DNA of 32,253 nt from a virus, in IMG/VR virus record IMGVR_UViG_3300048115_000581, positions 1-32,253 of that record. One strand, written 5' to 3'. How positions within the stretch are numbered: the first letter of the stretch is position 1; each line of letters starts with the position of its first letter. The position numbers were made by a program, and so were the translations under genes. Positions 7,180-14,774 of this stretch are shown one piece after another. The notes beneath the pieces are model-generated. The model was not told the origin of the DNA and did no database searches. It saw only the letters and a list, made by a program, of their open reading frames with translations.

Positions 7180-7754
7180 TTGATGATATCCTCCTGTGTG
7201 ATATAGATTGTTTGATGAGTTTTTAGATGTGTTGCTTTAAAGACCGGATGACCTAATACATTGCCATACGGTGATGATTCCGTGATATTAACCCAAGAGC
7301 TTTTCTTCGCGAGTAATTCTCCTGTCTTGGGTAATGCAATGTCACGGGCCAATGCATATTTTCCTGTTTCTATATCTCCACTTTCAGTTAAGTACCATTC
7401 ATTGAGTTCTGGTTTATAATTACTAAAATCGCAACCAGTAGCTTCCCTAATGACCTTTAATAATTTTTTATCGCTAATGCCAGTATGCTCTTTAATTAAG
7501 AAAAGAGCAGCTGCATAGGATGCAAGGGTCGACTTGCCAAGTGGAATTTTATTTATCAACCTTTTGATATTGTATACTAATTTGTGGAATATGTTATACG
7601 CAGACTTTTCTTCAGACGATTCGGGTTTTTTTAACTTTTTACCATTCTTATCTACAATACCTAACTTAAAAGCGTTAGTCTTCTCCCATGGAGTTGTTAA
7701 CAATCGTAAGAAACGTATTGCGTAGAAAAAATCTGGTCCTTTTAGTAATCCCAT
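7176..7754 (-). CDS. conserved T4-like phage protein, probably virion-related
   Basis: A 192-residue protein with strongly conserved-looking blocks: GPDFFYAIRFLRLLTTPWEK (6-25), then EKSAYNIFHKLVYNIKRLIN and GKSTLASYAAALFLIKE, with a C-terminal HLKTHQTIYITQEDI. I recognise this from T4-like phages of marine bacteria, where it is encoded among virion genes. GKST here is not in a full P-loop context, so no ATPase is claimed. A TATAAATA late promoter lies about 40 bases upstream inside the preceding gene. The ATG is one base after that gene's stop, and the stop overlaps the next ATG. A role in head or tail is inferred from position only. Confidence 0.75.
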   Translation of the reverse strand: MGLLKGPDFFYAIRFLRLLTTPWEKTNAFKLGIVDKNGKKLKKPESSEEKSAYNIFHKLVYNIKRLINKIPLGKSTLASYAAALFLIKEHTGISDKKLLKVIREATGCDFSNYKPELNEWYLTESGDIETGKYALARDIALPKTGELLAKKSSWVNITESSPYGNVLGHPVFKATHLKTHQTIYITQEDIIK

Positions 7755-7755
7755 T

Positions 7756-8124
7756 TTATAAGTCTTTCAGTTTGTTTGCTATATTCAAATCAATATTTAT
7801 ATTTTTATGTAAGTTCTCAGGTAAATAATTTAAATAAACTAAAAATGTTTTTAATGCTGGCCACAAATCTACGTCGACTTTATAAAAAATCATACGATTT
7901 GCTGCAGCAATTTGAAAAACATTGAAAATTGTAATCAAGTGGTTCAAAACAAGTCTTTCTTGAAGATTACCGGTTTCCCGATATCTTCGCAAAAGTCTTA
8001 CTACATATTTAAATTTTGCTACATCGTCATAAAAATCTTGCGGTTCTAAACACGCAGGATTCTTATAGTGTTTTGCAGCATATAATTCAAAGTTAGCATT
8101 ATTTAGTTCATCAAATAACTTCAT
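7756..8124 (-). CDS. conserved T4-like phage protein
   Basis: A 122-residue helical protein, MKLFDELNNANFELYAAKHY..., with KFKYVVRLLRRYRETGNLQE and RLVLNHLITIFNVFQIAAAN followed by LWPALKTFLVYLNYLPE. The pattern is a family I recall from many T4-like phages, always uncharacterised. No signal peptide is visible; the hydrophobic stretch is amphipathic rather than a clear membrane helix. It follows the acidic gene at 8147 after 22 bases and ends one base before the next ATG. Its 3' end contains the TATAAATA element at 7794-7801. Confidence 0.75.
   Translation of the reverse strand: MKLFDELNNANFELYAAKHYKNPACLEPQDFYDDVAKFKYVVRLLRRYRETGNLQERLVLNHLITIFNVFQIAAANRMIFYKVDVDLWPALKTFLVYLNYLPENLHKNINIDLNIANKLKDL
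7794..7801 (-). promoter_or_regulatory. T4-type late promoter (TATAAATA)
   Basis: The minus strand reads TATAAATA from 7801 to 7794, an exact copy of the T4 late -10 element. The next ATG is at 7754, giving a leader of about 33-35 bases. It lies within the 3' end of the upstream gene, as late promoters often do. Use would need a T4-like late sigma factor (gp55 type), which is not in this window. Confidence 0.55.
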
Positions 8125-8146
8125 GATAAAGTTATTTATTAAAATT

Positions 8147-9304
8147 TTATTCGGATTGCGCGGATTGTTGTCCTAAAATGTAAAGATGAAAATCAGCGGT
8201 ATCTTTCTTATAAGGGTTCTTACCTTTGCCTTTCGCTTTGTAACCTGCCTTATATGCTTTAGAACCTTCTACTTGTTTTGCAAGTTTATTATCCATAAAG
8301 ATTTTTGAAAGAATAGCATCAACATCACGCTTAGTTGCTTTAGTATTTCCGCCTAATGCAAATTTACGTGGATCGATTGCTTCTTCAATTGATTCTTCTA
8401 ATTCTAAGTCACCATATTTTTTTAAAAGTTTTTTCAAATTAGATTTGGTTGTATCCAGTGTGAAACGATACTCATCACCAAATTGAGTTTCAACATTTGT
8501 TAGTTTGGCTCTCATCTTTTTCGCATCTTGTTTAAGATAAGTCCAATCTGATTTATATCCATCAAAGAACATATCAAACTTTTCTTCTTGAAGTTTTTCT
8601 TCTTCAATTTCATCTTCATCTTCATCTTCGGCATAAAACATTTTTGTTTTTTTACCTTTTTCATCTTTAACATTGATGGCTTTAACTTTACCACCAAATT
8701 TCTTTGCAATCTGATTAGCAGGTGTTAAAGCTGGACCAACGTATTCTTTAAGATCTTCATCTTTACCTGTAGCCTCATTGGCTCGTTTAAGTAAATCGGC
8801 AATCTTTGTTAAAGTATCTCTATCCTTTTTGCTAATGCTTTTCATCTTACGATCATTAGCAATTTTTTCTAAAGACTTAGCGTATTCAGCGGTTGATTCG
8901 TCGAAATCAACTTTTGATAAGTCAAAATCGTCTATGTCAAGATCATCTTCTTTCTCTTCTACAGATTCTTCTACTTCTTCAGTTTTTTTTTCTTCGGATT
9001 TACCTAGAATTTTTTCTGCAGCGTCTTGGCTAATTTCAGTTGGATAAGTTTTACCATCGAATTCAAATTCGTCTTCACCGGCAAGTTTAGCTTTAGCTGC
9101 TGCTTTGGTAAATTCATTACCTTCTTCAACATCTTTTTCTTCAACTTGTTTTTCCGCTTCAGGGTCTTTTTTCTTATCAACTGAGTGAGCATCGATAAAG
9201 TCCTTTTCGCCTTTTGTCAATACTTCAGTTTCATTTTTCTTTTTACCTATGACCTTTTTAACAGCTTCGGCCACAGATAATGTTATTTTGTCGTTTAGTT
9301 CCAT
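8147..9304 (-). CDS. acidic, Lys/Glu-rich late protein with an RMF-like tail
   Basis: A 385-residue, highly charged protein. Residues 1 to about 130 are low-complexity Glu/Lys/Asp, with runs such as EEVEESVEEKEDDLDIDDFD. A globular middle includes GPALTPANQIAKKFGGKVKA and an acidic stretch AEDEDEDEIEEE. The C-terminus reads AYKAGYKAKGKGKNPYKKD then FHLYILGQQSA. That tail (A-x-x-x-G ... NPY ... LG) resembles the ribosome modulation factor type motif seen at the ends of some phage proteins; this is tentative. The acidic composition would suit a scaffold or internal head protein. It lies in the late block, between the capsid-targeted basic protein and conserved virion-region genes. Confidence 0.7.
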   Translation of the reverse strand: MELNDKITLSVAEAVKKVIGKKKNETEVLTKGEKDFIDAHSVDKKKDPEAEKQVEEKDVEEGNEFTKAAAKAKLAGEDEFEFDGKTYPTEISQDAAEKILGKSEEKKTEEVEESVEEKEDDLDIDDFDLSKVDFDESTAEYAKSLEKIANDRKMKSISKKDRDTLTKIADLLKRANEATGKDEDLKEYVGPALTPANQIAKKFGGKVKAINVKDEKGKKTKMFYAEDEDEDEIEEEKLQEEKFDMFFDGYKSDWTYLKQDAKKMRAKLTNVETQFGDEYRFTLDTTKSNLKKLLKKYGDLELEESIEEAIDPRKFALGGNTKATKRDVDAILSKIFMDNKLAKQVEGSKAYKAGYKAKGKGKNPYKKDTADFHLYILGQQSAQSE

Positions 9305-9315
9305 GATTGTGTTCC

Positions 9316-9687
9316 TTAATTTTGCGAGGTTGTGGCCTCTTCTTTAGATTTTTGAAGGCGTTCAGCTTCCGCTCTTTTTACCTTCGGTATTAATTTTTTT
9401 GTAAGTTTATCAACAAGTCCTTTTTTCGCTTCTACTTTTCTATCTATTTGTGCTTTAGCAGAAAATGATAGTGAATTATACTTGTTCTTTGAAAATTTTG
9501 CTCTAACCATATCAATGGCTTGTTTTCTTGCTCTTGCTTTAATTTTTTCTGGTGATGCCTTTTTCTTTGCAGCTAATTTACGTTTTAGCGCAAGTTTTGG
9601 CGCAAGTCTTTTCATAACTCTTGAACGAGCTATACGCTGTTGAGGCGTTAAAGGCTTTTCAATTAAATATTCTTTAAACGTAATCAT
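9316..9687 (-). CDS. basic late protein with a capsid-targeting-like N-terminus
   Basis: A 123-residue, very Lys/Arg/Ala-rich protein starting MITFKEYLIEKPLTPQQR. The first ten residues follow the M-x-x-F-K-x-[YF] pattern shared by several neighbours and resemble the T4 internal-protein targeting peptide (MKTYQEFIAE). LIE at 8-10 fits the L/I-x-E consensus of the gp21 prohead protease. The rest (VMKRLAPKLALKRKLAAKKK) is strongly basic and should bind DNA, as expected for a packaged internal protein. The ATG at 9687 overlaps the TGA of the upstream gene (ATGA); a frame extended to 9753 is not needed. Function inferred, not known. Confidence 0.75.
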   Translation of the reverse strand: MITFKEYLIEKPLTPQQRIARSRVMKRLAPKLALKRKLAAKKKASPEKIKARARKQAIDMVRAKFSKNKYNSLSFSAKAQIDRKVEAKKGLVDKLTKKLIPKVKRAEAERLQKSKEEATTSQN

Positions 9688-9983
9688 AATCCTTGTCCTC
9701 CCCAAAATGTCATTGCAACTCCACCTGTAATTAATGCAGTGATTGCAATCCAAAATATTTTATTTAGAATACCAACGGCACCTTCAACATCGTGCACCTT
9801 TGTTTCAACTTGTCTCATTCTATCGTCAAGATCTTGAAGCTTACGATGCTGTTCTATATTTAGTTGTTCAAGACCTGACAATTTTTCTTCTGCTCTTGCA
9901 ATAGAAACTACAGCATCGGCGAGTTTATCTATTTTCTCTTCGATGCGGTCTAGTCTCGTTGATTCCCCTTTATTCATAGTCAT
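9684..9983 (-). CDS. small coiled-coil membrane protein (XhlA-like)
   Basis: A 99-residue protein. Residues 8-70 form a heptad-rich coiled coil (LDRIEEKIDKLADAVVSIAR, LDDRMRQVETKVHDVEGAVG), followed by one C-terminal membrane helix at about 74-93 (FWIAITALITGGVAMTFWGG). This layout is that of XhlA/haemolysin-type and similar small phage membrane proteins. It could be a holin accessory or another envelope protein, but also simply an uncharacterised membrane protein. Its ATG overlaps the upstream stop as TAATG (9985-9981), and its own TGA overlaps the next ATG. Confidence 0.75.
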   Translation of the reverse strand: MTMNKGESTRLDRIEEKIDKLADAVVSIARAEEKLSGLEQLNIEQHRKLQDLDDRMRQVETKVHDVEGAVGILNKIFWIAITALITGGVAMTFWGGQGL

Positions 9984-10879
9984 TATATTTTAGATCTCTC
10001 CTGCCAATCATAAGATGTTTCATCATCTGTTATAGGTCCACCTTTTGCCCATGTATGACATGAACGTGCAGAATGGCATTTAAAATGGTGCATCCAACAA
10101 TATCCAAGTTCTCCGTCTTTGTCAGATGTTTTTCCTGGCATGCAATCTTTCATACGAGGAGATATATCAAAGGCTACACAGTTTTCACATAGTGATTTCT
10201 TTGCAGCCTCTTCTGTTGTTTTCCAATACTTAGCAATGTCTTTCCAATAACTACCTGGCTCATCAACATTCAATGGTCCGTAGTTGAATTTTTTAATTGT
10301 AGCATCGCGGTTTGTTGTATTAACTTCTAAATCTTGTGTAGCGGTTGGACATTTAGCATCTTCTTCAAGTTCTACTGATTCTTTTTTACCTTTATGCTTT
10401 GCCCATAAATCTGCATCAGCAGTTGTACGTGTTTTACCACCCGTAATAAATGAATTGACTCGTGCATAAGCCCATTGATGAGGTGTTGCACCTGGTCTGT
10501 GACCTGTTTTCCATGCGGCCATTCCACGATCAAACACTTTCTTCAAAATACCATAAGAAATACCCGATGCATCAGCTTTTTTCTTTAAACCAGCGAGTTG
10601 CTTTTCATCAAGTGTTGATTCAAATACCCCTTGACTAGAATTACATTTTTTTTCTGGGCATATACCACCATTCTTTTGCCATGCTTTTACGGTGTTTACT
10701 TCATCGCATTTTACACAAGCAATGTTATTACCGCGACGTTCGTAAATTTTATATGCTTTTTGTATTGAACTAGGAGTTGAAAAGTCTACATCTTCGTAGA
10801 TAAAGTCCTCATCAAATTCACCTAAGGCGATTTGACACTGCTTTATTAATCTTTCTTTTCTAATATCCATAGTTCCCAT
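9983..10879 (-). CDS. late protein with a DUF5824-like and a Cys-rich, HiPIP-like domain
   Basis: A 298-residue protein with three parts. The N-terminal third has CVKCDE and CPEKKC, a probable zinc knuckle pair. The middle (GISYGILKKVFDRGMAAWKT then HRPGATPHQWAYARVNSFI) is a domain I recall from T4-like marine phages (DUF5824-like, unverified). The C-terminal third has eight or so Cys: CENCVAF, MKDCMPG, LGYCWMHHFKCHSARSCHTW. That spacing resembles high-potential iron-sulphur or zinc clusters. An exact late promoter lies 14 bases upstream. Two ATGs, 10879 (MGTMDIRKE) and 10870 (MDIRKE), are possible starts; the second gives a more normal leader. It ends TAATG with the next gene. Confidence 0.75.
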   Translation of the reverse strand: MGTMDIRKERLIKQCQIALGEFDEDFIYEDVDFSTPSSIQKAYKIYERRGNNIACVKCDEVNTVKAWQKNGGICPEKKCNSSQGVFESTLDEKQLAGLKKKADASGISYGILKKVFDRGMAAWKTGHRPGATPHQWAYARVNSFITGGKTRTTADADLWAKHKGKKESVELEEDAKCPTATQDLEVNTTNRDATIKKFNYGPLNVDEPGSYWKDIAKYWKTTEEAAKKSLCENCVAFDISPRMKDCMPGKTSDKDGELGYCWMHHFKCHSARSCHTWAKGGPITDDETSYDWQERSKI

Positions 10880-10892
10880 TAAATTATAATTC

Positions 10893-10900
10893 TATTTATA
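10893..10900 (-). promoter_or_regulatory. T4-type late promoter (TATAAATA)
   Basis: The minus strand reads TATAAATA from 10900 to 10893, in the 27-base gap between two late genes, which is the expected place for a late promoter. The predicted start near 10887 leaves about 8 bases before the first ATG (10879) or 17 before the second (10870). Confidence 0.7.
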
Positions 10901-10906
10901 CGATTA

Positions 10907-12349
10907 TCATCCTCCAAATTCGTGTCCAGCAACTCTTTTCATTTGTTTTTTGAACTCTTCAAAGTCTGGTTTTTTCTTATATAGTTTGATTGAAATTTCG
11001 TCTCGATCTTTACCTTTGATACGCCATTTAAAACCTTTTTCTAAATGTTCTGGTTTAGTGGTTTTAACAACACGTCTTTTAAAACCATCTTCCCAAGGTT
11101 CACTTTTACCTTCACCCTCCTTTAAAGTAGTTCCAACAGTTTGTTTCTTACTTACTTTCTTGAACTCTAAATCTTTTACATCTACGTTATTACCTCTTGC
11201 ATAAGAACCTCTTCGAGCAAATAGACTTCGAGAGTTACTTCCTGTTGCAAGAACTTCTTTAGTCTTTTTATGAAAGACCACATAAGGTTCTTTGAGTTCT
11301 TCTAATTCTCCTGGTGTATCTTTTTTGTATTTTTTAGTTGTCTTTTTTGTACCAAATTCTAAATCTTCTTTTTCTACATACTCACCAAATTTTTTACGAT
11401 AAGCGATTGTATGTTTTGAAAGTTTTGTTTTTGCTCTTACATCTCCAGGCGCAGGTTTATATGCCCTTGGGTCGTCGTCAGCCATTTTGGCTTGTTTATT
11501 GAATTGAGCTTGGCGTTTATCTTTTGTTGATTTTGATAAACCTTTGCCGTAAGTTTTATTTAACTTTTCAACAAAATATTTGTTACCATCTTCGGCAATA
11601 ATGAAATTAGATTTTCTTTCAGCGATTATAATTTCTACGTTATTTTCTGTATATGCTTTATCGCCTTCGTTAAATATTTCACCTAAAATATATTGTTCAC
11701 GTTTTTCTGATATAGATGGAAGTTGTATGTGTTTTCTAAAGTTAGTCATTTCCTTTAAACCCATTCTTTTACGAATAAGATTAAAGAGTGTCATATCCTC
11801 GCCATAAGCCTTTGGAAGCCCTGTCGTAAATAATTTAAAGTCACCATCTACAGCAGCTTGACGCATTTTAGATGCACTCATTCCAGTTACACCTTCAGCA
11901 TCGGGATCACGTTCACCAGCAGATGCAATTTGTATTCCATCTTTAAAGTTATAATAGCCATGTCTCCCTTTAGAACCGTTATATTGATTCAAAAGTTTTT
12001 TAAATTCTTTTACTCTATCCGAACCTACTACCATTGTAATTTTAGTAAATCCTTGTTCAAATAGTATGCTTGCTATATGTAAAGCAGTTTTTGCGTTTTT
12101 ATCTTCTACTATGTTTCTTCCATGTTTAGGAAACATCTTACGCATTACTTTAATTTTTTCTTTATATTGCAATGGGTTCTTTTTAGAATCGCTCGATTGA
12201 GATGCGTATATTCGATAATCATTGCCGAACGCTAAAGAAGCAACTTTCGCTAATAGTTTACCATGACCAGTTGTTGGAGGATTAAATCTTCCAAATGTAA
12301 AGACTATGTGTCTTTCCTTTTCTTCATTAAACTGCTTAAACGATTTCAT
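10907..12349 (-). CDS. NMNAT-like nucleotidyltransferase with capsid-targeting-like N-terminus
   Basis: A 480-residue multi-part protein. Residues 1-10 (MKSFKQFNEE) match the M-x-x-F-K-x-[YF] start of its late neighbours. Residues 14-180 form an adenylyl/cytidylyltransferase-like domain: FTFGRFNPPTTGHGKLL (17-33) with the T/H-x-G-H nucleotide site, and GMSASKMRQA (156-165) matching the I-S-x-T/S-x-x-R signature. Related enzymes join NMN or FMN to AMP, so NAD synthesis is the likeliest chemistry. From about 210 a second unit starts with MTNFRKHIQLPSISEKREQY, again like a targeting peptide, suggesting fusion of two genes; the rest is Lys-rich. Starts with TAATG overlap to the upstream gene. Confidence 0.8.
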   Translation of the reverse strand: MKSFKQFNEEKERHIVFTFGRFNPPTTGHGKLLAKVASLAFGNDYRIYASQSSDSKKNPLQYKEKIKVMRKMFPKHGRNIVEDKNAKTALHIASILFEQGFTKITMVVGSDRVKEFKKLLNQYNGSKGRHGYYNFKDGIQIASAGERDPDAEGVTGMSASKMRQAAVDGDFKLFTTGLPKAYGEDMTLFNLIRKRMGLKEMTNFRKHIQLPSISEKREQYILGEIFNEGDKAYTENNVEIIIAERKSNFIIAEDGNKYFVEKLNKTYGKGLSKSTKDKRQAQFNKQAKMADDDPRAYKPAPGDVRAKTKLSKHTIAYRKKFGEYVEKEDLEFGTKKTTKKYKKDTPGELEELKEPYVVFHKKTKEVLATGSNSRSLFARRGSYARGNNVDVKDLEFKKVSKKQTVGTTLKEGEGKSEPWEDGFKRRVVKTTKPEHLEKGFKWRIKGKDRDEISIKLYKKKPDFEEFKKQMKRVAGHEFGG

Positions 12350-12723
12350 TATCTTTGTCTTTTGGCTAATGTAATTTTTCTTTTATATGCTCCACTTGCC
12401 ATTTTTGCTTCAACTTGTATGAGTGTACGAATATAAGCCTGTAAAGGTGATTCATAAGACGTACTAAAATCGTCTAATTTACCCATTTGCTTATATAAGA
12501 ATTTAAAGTCTCCTCTTTTTGCGAGTTTTTCTAAATCTTTACATTTCTTTTCAACATCTTTTTTCAATGATTCATAATCCCATTTACCAATACCTACTAC
12601 AACAATTGCAGGATTTTCAGGAGTTGCCTTTGTCTGAGGATCGTTCATATCGATGTAGCCTGAAATCTCCGTTGTTTTTCCAGCTTCACTTAATATGTTT
12701 ATTGCTCTATCTATCGTTCCCAT
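12349..12723 (-). CDS. small late protein with an LSE cleavage-like site
   Basis: A 124-residue protein, MGTIDRAINILSEAGKTTEI... . LSE at 11-13 followed by Ala-Gly fits the T4 gp21 prohead-protease consensus (L/I-x-E, then a small residue). The body (PAIVVVGIGKWDYESLKKDV, then KKCKDLEKLAKRGDFKFLYK) is mixed alpha/beta with a basic C-terminus (AYKRKITLAKRQR). I do not recognise a named family. It overlaps the end of the upstream ligase-like gene by 13 bases and the next gene by TAATG, so it belongs to the same late operon. Packaging into the head is inferred from the cleavage-like site and its company. Confidence 0.7.
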   Translation of the reverse strand: MGTIDRAINILSEAGKTTEISGYIDMNDPQTKATPENPAIVVVGIGKWDYESLKKDVEKKCKDLEKLAKRGDFKFLYKQMGKLDDFSTSYESPLQAYIRTLIQVEAKMASGAYKRKITLAKRQR

Positions 12724-13952
12724 CCTTTTATTACGTCCTTTGAAAAATTGTTCATTGAAAATTCTAATCGGTCAACCAACTTAACTGCGCCACCATTATT
12801 GTCAATAGCAACAAATCCTTCAGAACCTGTAACTTTAAATCCATTACGAGTTCTAACGAATGTGTCAATTTGTTTTACCTTATCTAATTTATTTATAATG
12901 ATTAATTTGGCATCAACGATTGCGTTCATTAAGTCAAACATCAATACGAGATTTTTACGATTATCTTTTGAAAAGAATTTAAGTAATTCATCACGCTTTT
13001 TCATTACTGCCGCTTTACCTTTTTCGCTTGAACGCTTTTCAAACTCTTTTGCAAATTTACTATCAAACCAAGACAATAAATCTTTTACGTGTTTTGTTGT
13101 ATTTGAAATACGTTCACCTTTACGTACAAGTGTATTATTAAAAGTTTCAATCTTAATTGCAAGATCAGGATTATTTTCTAATTCATATAATGTTGTTGAT
13201 TTAATTTTTTGAAATATTTTACCTGCTTTTGAAAGTTGTTCAGTTACTTCGTCAGTATCAATCTTTGTTAAAGATGCTGTACCTGACATGTCTTTATATT
13301 CTGCATCTTGGTACCAAACACTTGCTTTCTTTTTTAATCCTTTAAGGTTTACTCCAAAGGATGCTTTCATTGATGAAAAGTCTTTTCCTTTATAAGTCGT
13401 ATGCCATACAACACCTAAGTTTGCCTTTGTAATTTGTTTTGCTAAATCTGATTTTGCAGGAACAGCATAAACAATTGTATTAGGCTGAAACGTAATAAAT
13501 TTTTCACCATCAATTGTTTCGGTGTTTAAGTCACCTTTAGTAAACATAATGTCACCTTGTATAACGTCCTTAATACCTAAATCTTTAAGTTCATCAAATG
13601 CGTATTTAAGTTTAGTTGATAAGTCACCACTTGTATCTGCATCAATATCAGCGTGGCTTTTATAAACTTTAGGGTCTTTATTGAATATACCTTTTTTAGC
13701 AACAAAGAATTCACCATCACTAGGATCGATGCCAGCAAAAACCGCAGGTGCACCATCCCATTTAACTGTAACGTTTGTTGATGAACTAGTATTTCCTGCA
13801 AGCATATCTCTTAATGAACGTAATGCTAGGATTGCTTCCCTTGCTCCTTTCACACCGCCATAGATAACGCGGTCTTCGATATGTGTCATATGCACATTCT
13901 TTCCAGACTTCGCAGCTTCTAAAACTTCTATGTATGAATTAAACGATTTCAT
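12711..13952 (-). CDS. ligase-like nucleotidyltransferase with capsid-targeting-like N-terminus
   Basis: A 413-residue protein starting MKSFNSYIEVLEAAKSGKNV. A conserved HMTHIEDRVIYGG (21-33) is followed by the covalent nucleotidyltransferase signature K64-W-D66-G67 in TVKWDGAPAVFAG. Further motifs fit the order of DNA/RNA ligases and capping enzymes: EFFVAKKGIF (81-90), VIQGDIMFT (130-138) and GVVWHTTYKG (180-189). K64 would be the residue that carries AMP. The C-terminal half is helical and Lys-rich and may bind nucleic acid. A nick-sealing or RNA-repair enzyme, or a relative with another use, is plausible. The N-terminal peptide suggests that it is packaged in the head. Its ATG overlaps the cupin stop (TAATG). 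Confidence 0.75.
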   Translation of the reverse strand: MKSFNSYIEVLEAAKSGKNVHMTHIEDRVIYGGVKGAREAILALRSLRDMLAGNTSSSTNVTVKWDGAPAVFAGIDPSDGEFFVAKKGIFNKDPKVYKSHADIDADTSGDLSTKLKYAFDELKDLGIKDVIQGDIMFTKGDLNTETIDGEKFITFQPNTIVYAVPAKSDLAKQITKANLGVVWHTTYKGKDFSSMKASFGVNLKGLKKKASVWYQDAEYKDMSGTASLTKIDTDEVTEQLSKAGKIFQKIKSTTLYELENNPDLAIKIETFNNTLVRKGERISNTTKHVKDLLSWFDSKFAKEFEKRSSEKGKAAVMKKRDELLKFFSKDNRKNLVLMFDLMNAIVDAKLIIINKLDKVKQIDTFVRTRNGFKVTGSEGFVAIDNNGGAVKLVDRLEFSMNNFSKDVIKGWER

Positions 13953-14248
13953 TAAATAAACTCTTTAAATGATTTTACTTTAGGTTCTTCTATTTCTAAT
14001 ACTAAATTAGTATCACCGGCTTTATAAATTCTATGATATTCCATTTTAGGAATAGTTAAAACGTCACCCTCTTCTAATTCAATAGGGATGTTGTTGTCCA
14101 TTTGAAAAAACCAACCTGTACCTTCAAGGACAGTTACAATACGATCGGCTTTATCTCTGTGCCAAACTAATTCGTGAGAATCGGTATTTGACTCAAATAC
14201 GCGTGTTTTAAAACGTCCTTTTATTGTGTCTGTGTATGGTTTGCTCAT
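13952..14248 (-). CDS. cupin-domain protein
   Basis: A 98-residue single-domain cupin. The first cupin motif is ELVWHRDKADRIVTVLEGTG (26-45), with the G-x(5)H-x-H site reduced to WHRDKAD, and the second is LEEGDVLTIPKMEYHRI (58-74). Cupins bind a metal and a small ligand or sugar; here the reduced metal ligand set makes enzymatic activity uncertain. Its C-terminus, KVKSFKEFI, looks like the capsid-targeting-like starts of its neighbours, though at the wrong end. It begins one base after the upstream gene ends and its TAA overlaps the next ATG. Role in the virion or in host metabolism is unknown. Confidence 0.8.
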   Translation of the reverse strand: MSKPYTDTIKGRFKTRVFESNTDSHELVWHRDKADRIVTVLEGTGWFFQMDNNIPIELEEGDVLTIPKMEYHRIYKAGDTNLVLEIEEPKVKSFKEFI

Positions 14249-14249
14249 A

Positions 14250-14774
14250 TTACCAGAAAAAATTTCCGCCTCCTTTTAGACCAAGTTCGGATGCGTATCG
14301 TGGAAGATTACACGACCAATATCCTGGTTTTGTTTTATCTTTTTTAGCAGCGCAGTTGTGACGTGCTGCAAATGATTTACGAGCAGCTGGATTGTTTATC
14401 TTTGCTGATAAACCTGATGTATCGCCAAACTGAACTTTAATTACGTTACCTTTATCATTCTTAACATAAACGAAAAACTTTTTCTTACCACCTCGTTTTG
14501 GTTTGTTAAGTTCAACCTTTTTACCTTTATACTCAGCAGCTTCATCGATGAAGGGATGATCTAATGGTACTTCTTCACCTTCGTATAAACCAAATTCACC
14601 AATATCAGTTGATAGTAAATAATCATCAAACTCGGTCAATTGAACAGATTCTTTTAAACTTCTAGCATAAGAAAATAGCTTATAGTAGTTTTCAGAATGA
14701 GGACGAAAGATATTATGAGCCAATGGAATTTGGTTCTCCTTATGGAATCTTAATGCTGCTTCAAGTTTACTCAT
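14250..14774 (-). CDS. conserved phage protein with a C-terminal basic Cys/Trp domain
   Basis: A 174-residue protein with two parts. The N-terminal half, SKLEAALRFHKENQIPLAHN then IFRPHSENYYKLFSYAR, is a motif I recall at the start of virion-region proteins in T4-like marine phages. LTE and IGE sites (near 46-48 and 57-59) match the prohead-protease consensus. The second half (YKGKKVELNKPKRGGKKKFF, PAARKSFAARHNCAAKKDKT then PGYWSCNLPRYA) is a compact basic domain common in T4-like phages, of unknown function. Cys, His and Trp are conserved-looking in ARHNC and YWSCNLPRY. It shares an ATGA overlap with the upstream gene. Confidence 0.75.
   Translation of the reverse strand: MSKLEAALRFHKENQIPLAHNIFRPHSENYYKLFSYARSLKESVQLTEFDDYLLSTDIGEFGLYEGEEVPLDHPFIDEAAEYKGKKVELNKPKRGGKKKFFVYVKNDKGNVIKVQFGDTSGLSAKINNPAARKSFAARHNCAAKKDKTKPGYWSCNLPRYASELGLKGGGNFFW

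Noticed and set aside
7176-7754. P-loop ATPase based on GKST
   Set aside because: The GKST in IPLGKSTLAS lacks the G-x(4) context and there is no Walker B partner.
12890-12897. TATAAATA in the ligase-like gene
   Set aside because: It arises from I-I-N-K codons and lies about 170 bases before the next start; probably chance in AT-rich DNA.
12748-13212. Plus-strand genes such as the 154-codon open frame here and many shorter ones
   Set aside because: They are opposite to well-supported minus-strand genes, show low-complexity hydrophobic or Ser-rich translations, and lack ribosome sites or motifs.
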